A stretch of DNA of 64,000 nt, from positions 2,108,001 through 2,172,000 of the forward strand of contig NZ_CP099997.1 of assembly GCF_024138145.1 (NCBI RefSeq), in the 5' to 3' direction. Shown in pieces: positions 60,935-64,000 of the stretch (its first letter is position 1; every line of letters starts with the position of its first letter). The stretch is from Natronosalvus halobius. Lineage in GTDB: Archaea; Halobacteriota; Halobacteria; Halobacteriales; Natrialbaceae. Under the pieces are notes generated by a model. That model saw only the letters and a list, made by a program, of their open reading frames with translations, did not search any database and was not told the origin of the DNA. Both the position numbers and the translations under genes were made by a program.

Positions 60935-61906
60935 ATGGTCGGAACGACGCTCCAGGCCATCCGAACCCACCTCGAGGGGCTGGCCAGCGAGGGCGGCGAG
61001 TATTCGCTCGTCTGCGCCCGGTACGGCGACCGACCGGTACCGGCCGCCGACCTCCGGTTCGAGAGCCGAGCGACCGCCCGCCTGGCTGCCAGGGCCACCG
61101 AACAGTATCGCGATACGCTCCGTCGGTACGACCCACAATTGCCCTACTACGACGTGATCGTTCGTCAGGAACACCCACCGGGCGACTGGGCTGTGATCGG
61201 GGACCAGAACTCGAGCACCCGTCCAGCCAGCGGCGTCGCTTCGAACGCTTCCTCGAAATCGGATGCTGGGCGGTGGACGGGCGAGGGACGTGACCTCGTC
61301 GAGTTCTGTCACCGCGTTGCCGGTGCCGCGTTCGAAACGATGTCGACCCACGGCTACGACGCCCTCGAATCCGCGGTCATGGACGCCTACCTCGCACTCG
61401 CCGAACGCCTCTCGAGTCCCGACGGGCTCTGTCTCTGCTTGCTCGAGAGTACGGCGATCGAACTCGCTACCCGGCTGTCGCCGACCGATCAGGTGACGTT
61501 CCTCTCGGCGACGGCGGCTCGGCTGAACGTGAGCGACGACCCGAGCGTCGATCCGAGCCACGGTCGAGTGGAACGATCCATCGACGGATCGCTCTCGCGA
61601 CTCCGGGCCGTCGGCATCCTCGAGACGTTCGAGTGTGTGCGAACGGGGCCCACCGAGACGACGCCTGCCTCGAGACGGGCCGTGATCGACCTCGGTGAGT
61701 ACGCGCTGTCGCCCAACGAGGGCCGACTTCCGCTCTTGCCCGTCGTCGTCGAGTGGTATCGCTGTCAGCAGGCCTGGCTTCCCGTGTCCGCGACCGCGAG
61801 CGATTCGACGAACGGGTGGCGGGTCGAGGTCGTCGATAGACCCGAGCGTCTCGAGGTCGCGGTTGTGGACAGGGCGAAGAGCCCGCTTGCGCCGCGTATC
61901 TCCTGA
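60935..61906 (+). CDS. DUF7551-like protein in the iron operon
   Basis: 323 residues from ATG at 60935, 8 bp after the previous stop. The N-terminal block (MVGTTLQAIRTHLEGL, YSLVCARYGDRPVP, RATARLAARATEQYRDTLR) matches a haloarchaeal domain recalled as DUF7551. The remaining 200 residues are alpha-helical with a mid-chain Gln/Arg pattern and no known motif. Function unknown; co-transcription with an iron-siderophore binding protein suggests a role in iron acquisition or its control. Confidence 0.68.
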   Translation: MVGTTLQAIRTHLEGLASEGGEYSLVCARYGDRPVPAADLRFESRATARLAARATEQYRDTLRRYDPQLPYYDVIVRQEHPPGDWAVIGDQNSSTRPASGVASNASSKSDAGRWTGEGRDLVEFCHRVAGAAFETMSTHGYDALESAVMDAYLALAERLSSPDGLCLCLLESTAIELATRLSPTDQVTFLSATAARLNVSDDPSVDPSHGRVERSIDGSLSRLRAVGILETFECVRTGPTETTPASRRAVIDLGEYALSPNEGRLPLLPVVVEWYRCQQAWLPVSATASDSTNGWRVEVVDRPERLEVAVVDRAKSPLAPRIS

Positions 61907-62046
61907 TTTTCATCCACGATCCGAGCGCAGACTCGACCACGTTCGAACGAGGCCGCCAAGCATTTCACCGCCTCCGTGGACGATTCGAATTCGACGAGAC
62001 CAGCGCGTACCTACTCTTTTTCTCACCCGCCGTCGTGAGAAGCCGT

Positions 62047-62511
62047 ATGAAGGCATCGATCGACGCGGTTCGCGTCGCGGGAACCCCACAAGGACCGGTT
62101 CCGGTCGTCGTCCTGGAGGTCGAAGGGGAGACGGACGTGGTCCCGATATTCATCGGCTTCGAGGAGGCGACCAGCATCGTCCGCGGCCTCGAGGCCGAGG
62201 ACATCGGCCGGCCGCTGACCCACGACCTGTTGCTCGACGTGATGGAGGAACTGGGCGGCCGGGTCGACCGCATCGTCGTGAGCGAACTCTCCGAGCGCGA
62301 CGACGGGCGGGGCGGCACCTACATCGCGGACCTGCACGTCCAGACGCCCCGAGAGACGGTCGTCGTCGACGCCAGGCCGAGCGATTCGCTGGCGCTGGCC
62401 GCCCGGACGAACGTACCGATCGAGGTCACCGAGGGCGTCTTCGAGGCCGGACGAGACGACAGCGAGAAGTTCGAACAGTTACAACCCCTCGACGAGACCG
62501 GTGACCTGTAG
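62047..62511 (+). CDS. DUF151 (bifunctional nuclease) family protein
   Basis: 154 residues from ATG at 62047 (GTG at 62035 adds four). The DUF151 pattern is clear: VVLEVEGETDVVPIFIGFEEA, then HDLLLDVMEELGGRVDRIVV and ARPSDSLALAARTNVPI. Relatives have nuclease activity in plants and bacteria; the archaeal role is unknown. The stop is immediately followed by the hisE start (TAGATG), so the genes form an operon. Confidence 0.85.
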   Translation: MKASIDAVRVAGTPQGPVPVVVLEVEGETDVVPIFIGFEEATSIVRGLEAEDIGRPLTHDLLLDVMEELGGRVDRIVVSELSERDDGRGGTYIADLHVQTPRETVVVDARPSDSLALAARTNVPIEVTEGVFEAGRDDSEKFEQLQPLDETGDL

Positions 62512-62796
62512 ATGGACGACACGCTCGAGGCCCTGTTCGCGGTGATCGAGGATCGCAAAGAAACGCTCCCGGCAGACTCGTACACGGCGTCGCTGTTCAC
62601 CCACGAGAAAGGGGAAAACGCCGTCCTCGAGAAACTCGGCGAGGAGTCGACGGAACTCGTACTGGCGGCCAAAGACGACGACCGCGAGGAGATCGCCCAC
62701 GAGGCCGCAGACATCGTCTATCACCTGCTCGTCCTGCTCTCGATGAAGGGCATAGACCTGGCGGAACTCGAGGCGGAACTCGAGGCGCGCCGCTGA
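62512..62796 (+). CDS. hisE: Phosphoribosyl-ATP pyrophosphatase HisE
   Basis: 94 residues of the MazG-like all-helical fold: LFAVIEDRKETLPADSYTAS, GENAVLEKLGEESTELVLAA (with the EExxE metal-binding pattern), DIVYHLLVLL. Catalyses the second step of histidine biosynthesis, phosphoribosyl-ATP to phosphoribosyl-AMP. It abuts the DUF151 gene and is followed by the phosphatase gene 12 bp later. Confidence 0.95.
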   Translation: MDDTLEALFAVIEDRKETLPADSYTASLFTHEKGENAVLEKLGEESTELVLAAKDDDREEIAHEAADIVYHLLVLLSMKGIDLAELEAELEARR

Positions 62797-62808
62797 CGCC
62801 CGTTTCTC

Positions 62809-63414
62809 GTGACTGCTTCTCCGACGGCCGAACCGACGACGCTCACCTTCGTCCGCCACGCCCACTCTCCCTACGTGCCGAACCGGGAGGCTGAACGAGG
62901 ACTCTCCAAGCGAGGGCATCGCGACGCTGCTCGGGTCGCCGACGTGGTCGCTCGCGACGGGCGCCCCGTCGACGCTGTCGTCTCGAGCCCCTATGCGCGG
63001 GCGGTCGAGACCGTCCAGCCGATAGCCGTAGCCGCCGGAACGGACGTCGTCACGGACGATGGGTTCCGGGAGCGGGCGCTGGCCGGGAGCCACGTCGAGG
63101 ACTTCGAGGCAGCAATCGAGAGAGTCTGGTCGGAACCCACGTTCGCCTGGCCGGGCGGCGAGTCGAACGACGAGGCGCAGGTGCGCGGCCTCGAGGCCGT
63201 CGAGCGAACGCTCGAGCGGTGGCCCGGCGACCACGTGATCGTCGGCACCCACGGTAACCTCCTGGCGCTGATCTTGCGTGCCTACGACGACCGGTACGAT
63301 TTCGATTTCTGGCAGGAAATCACGATTCCGGACGTGTACCAGGTGACCTACCGGTGCGGAACCCCGGAACAGATCACGAGAATCGACCCCGGCGCTCGAG
63401 GTGCCAGTAATTGA
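62809..63414 (+). CDS. Histidine phosphatase superfamily protein
   Basis: 201 residues from GTG at 62809. The catalytic RHA motif is FVRHAHSPYV near residue 15, with SSPYARAVETVQPI and the late VGTHGNLLALI, as in the phosphoglycerate-mutase-like family. Substrate unknown. It follows hisE on the same strand; involvement in histidine biosynthesis (histidinol-phosphate dephosphorylation) is possible but unproven. Confidence 0.85.
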   Translation: MTASPTAEPTTLTFVRHAHSPYVPNREAERGLSKRGHRDAARVADVVARDGRPVDAVVSSPYARAVETVQPIAVAAGTDVVTDDGFRERALAGSHVEDFEAAIERVWSEPTFAWPGGESNDEAQVRGLEAVERTLERWPGDHVIVGTHGNLLALILRAYDDRYDFDFWQEITIPDVYQVTYRCGTPEQITRIDPGARGASN

Positions 63415-63504
63415 CGGGGCGGTCGGCGCCCGGACGCTCGAACGCCGACAGAGCCGAAGAACATTGGCAAAGCCGAACGGCAGACCGTTGGAGCCTCCCG
63501 GGAA

Positions 63505-64000
63505 TCACCACGACTCCAGGAGGTCTCCGGGTTTTCGGTCCGGAACCACGTCGTCCGGCAAGACGTCCCAGTCGAGGCGCGCCTCGTCCGGATCGACGTC
63601 GGTCTCGAACCCGGGGTCGTTGGCCGGCGGGCCGCCGCGTTCGGCCGGAGGCGGCGCGCCGTGAGCGTGGGTGCCGTCGGGGTGTGGAACGGTCCAGACG
63701 TGCAGCACGCACGGCGTCCGACAGGGGAGCGAGAGATTCCCCTCTCGGTAGTCGCGTTCGTACACCTGACGGTAGTATTTCCACGCGAAGCGGCCGGGCA
63801 GGCCGCGGTGGTAGTGCCAGGGCGAACACCGACGCTTCGCGGCAGACGAGTCGCCTGCTCCGTCGCTCTCCGCGTCCTCTCGCGCGTAGAGCGCCGGCGG
63901 GCGGTCGACCGGGTCGCCGTCGACGGTGGCGATAAACATGACGCCGATGGGGCGCCAGAACTCGTTGTCGACGAGGACCGCCTCGGGACGGTCGGGGTCC
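63505..64000 (-). CDS. Unrecognised protein, cut by the right edge
   Basis: The frame stays open to the window end, past the ATG at 63939, with NEFWRPIGVMFIATVDGD encoded across it, so the gene starts outside. About 165 residues are visible, Pro-rich, with CSPWHYHRGLPGRFAWKYY and LPCRTPCVLHVWTVPHPDGTH near the middle: three Cys and several His that could bind metal. No family recognised. It is convergent with the histidine phosphatase gene. Confidence 0.6.
   Translation of the reverse strand, partial: DPDRPEAVLVDNEFWRPIGVMFIATVDGDPVDRPPALYAREDAESDGAGDSSAAKRRCSPWHYHRGLPGRFAWKYYRQVYERDYREGNLSLPCRTPCVLHVWTVPHPDGTHAHGAPPPAERGGPPANDPGFETDVDPDEARLDWDVLPDDVVPDRKPGDLLESW

Overview
This is chromosomal DNA of a halophilic archaeon (class Halobacteria), most likely from the Natrialbales group. 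The evidence is high GC with very frequent CTCGAG, acidic (Asp/Glu-rich) proteins, Tat-type signals on exported proteins, archaeal housekeeping genes (PriL, Sec61 beta, dolichol kinase, archaeal glycyl-tRNA synthetase) and many genes of haloarchaea-only DUF families. Several genes look leaderless, with a TATA-like box about 26-30 nt before the start codon.

Region 1 (1-14.3 kb) is a defence island ending at the 3' side of a tRNA-Thr gene. It holds the distal half of a BREX phage-defence cluster: pglX (adenine methyltransferase), pglZ (phosphatase-like) and brxL (AAA+/Lon-like). brxA, brxB and brxC are not in the window and would be expected to its left. Between pglX and pglZ lie a winged-helix protein fused to four membrane helices, a tiny overlapping ORF, a decayed gene remnant and, on the opposite strand, a DUF262/DUF1524 (GmrSD/BrxU-like) protein predicted to attack modified DNA. 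The insert is visibly AT-richer than the rest of the window, and so is the specificity part of pglX. A DUF7845 protein sits between brxL and the tRNA.

Region 2 (14.4-32.8 kb) is ordinary core genome: DUF7114 protein, enoyl-CoA hydratase-like protein, CBS protein, glyS, GNAT, small membrane proteins, dolichol kinase, sulfatase, MFS transporter, an HD protein with a tandem EthD protein, a FlaG-like pilin-like protein, a DUF389 membrane protein, a NOG1-like GTPase, a Tat-exported peptidoglycan amidase with two SH3 domains, and an ACT-domain regulator.

Region 3 (32.9-48.6 kb): PitA (chlorite-dismutase-like plus monooxygenase-like domains joined by a His-rich linker), several conserved DUF proteins, a family 4 uracil-DNA glycosylase, a HIT protein, a complete thiamine ABC importer (binding protein, fused permease, ATPase) with a convergent thiamine-binding MTH1187-family protein, an AHL-lactonase-like MBL protein, a class I terpene-synthase-like protein, and FilR1-like, HalOD1 and DUF7344 regulators.

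Region 4 (48.6-64 kb): aldehyde ferredoxin oxidoreductase, a membrane protein with a three-copy 34-bp-period repeat upstream, geranylgeranyl reductase, CBS protein, a 112-bp palindromic MITE-like element, HNH protein, alpha/beta hydrolase, priL, Sec61 beta, pdxT, and an iron-siderophore binding lipoprotein operon with two DtxR-type operator palindromes around its promoter. Then come a DUF151 nuclease-like gene, hisE, a histidine phosphatase and a gene cut by the right edge. Several intergenic stretches carry short tandem repeats (14, 18, 19 and 34 bp periods).

The most distinctive material is the BREX insert, the terpene-synthase-like gene, the exported amidase, and the iron-box operon that includes two genes of unknown function.
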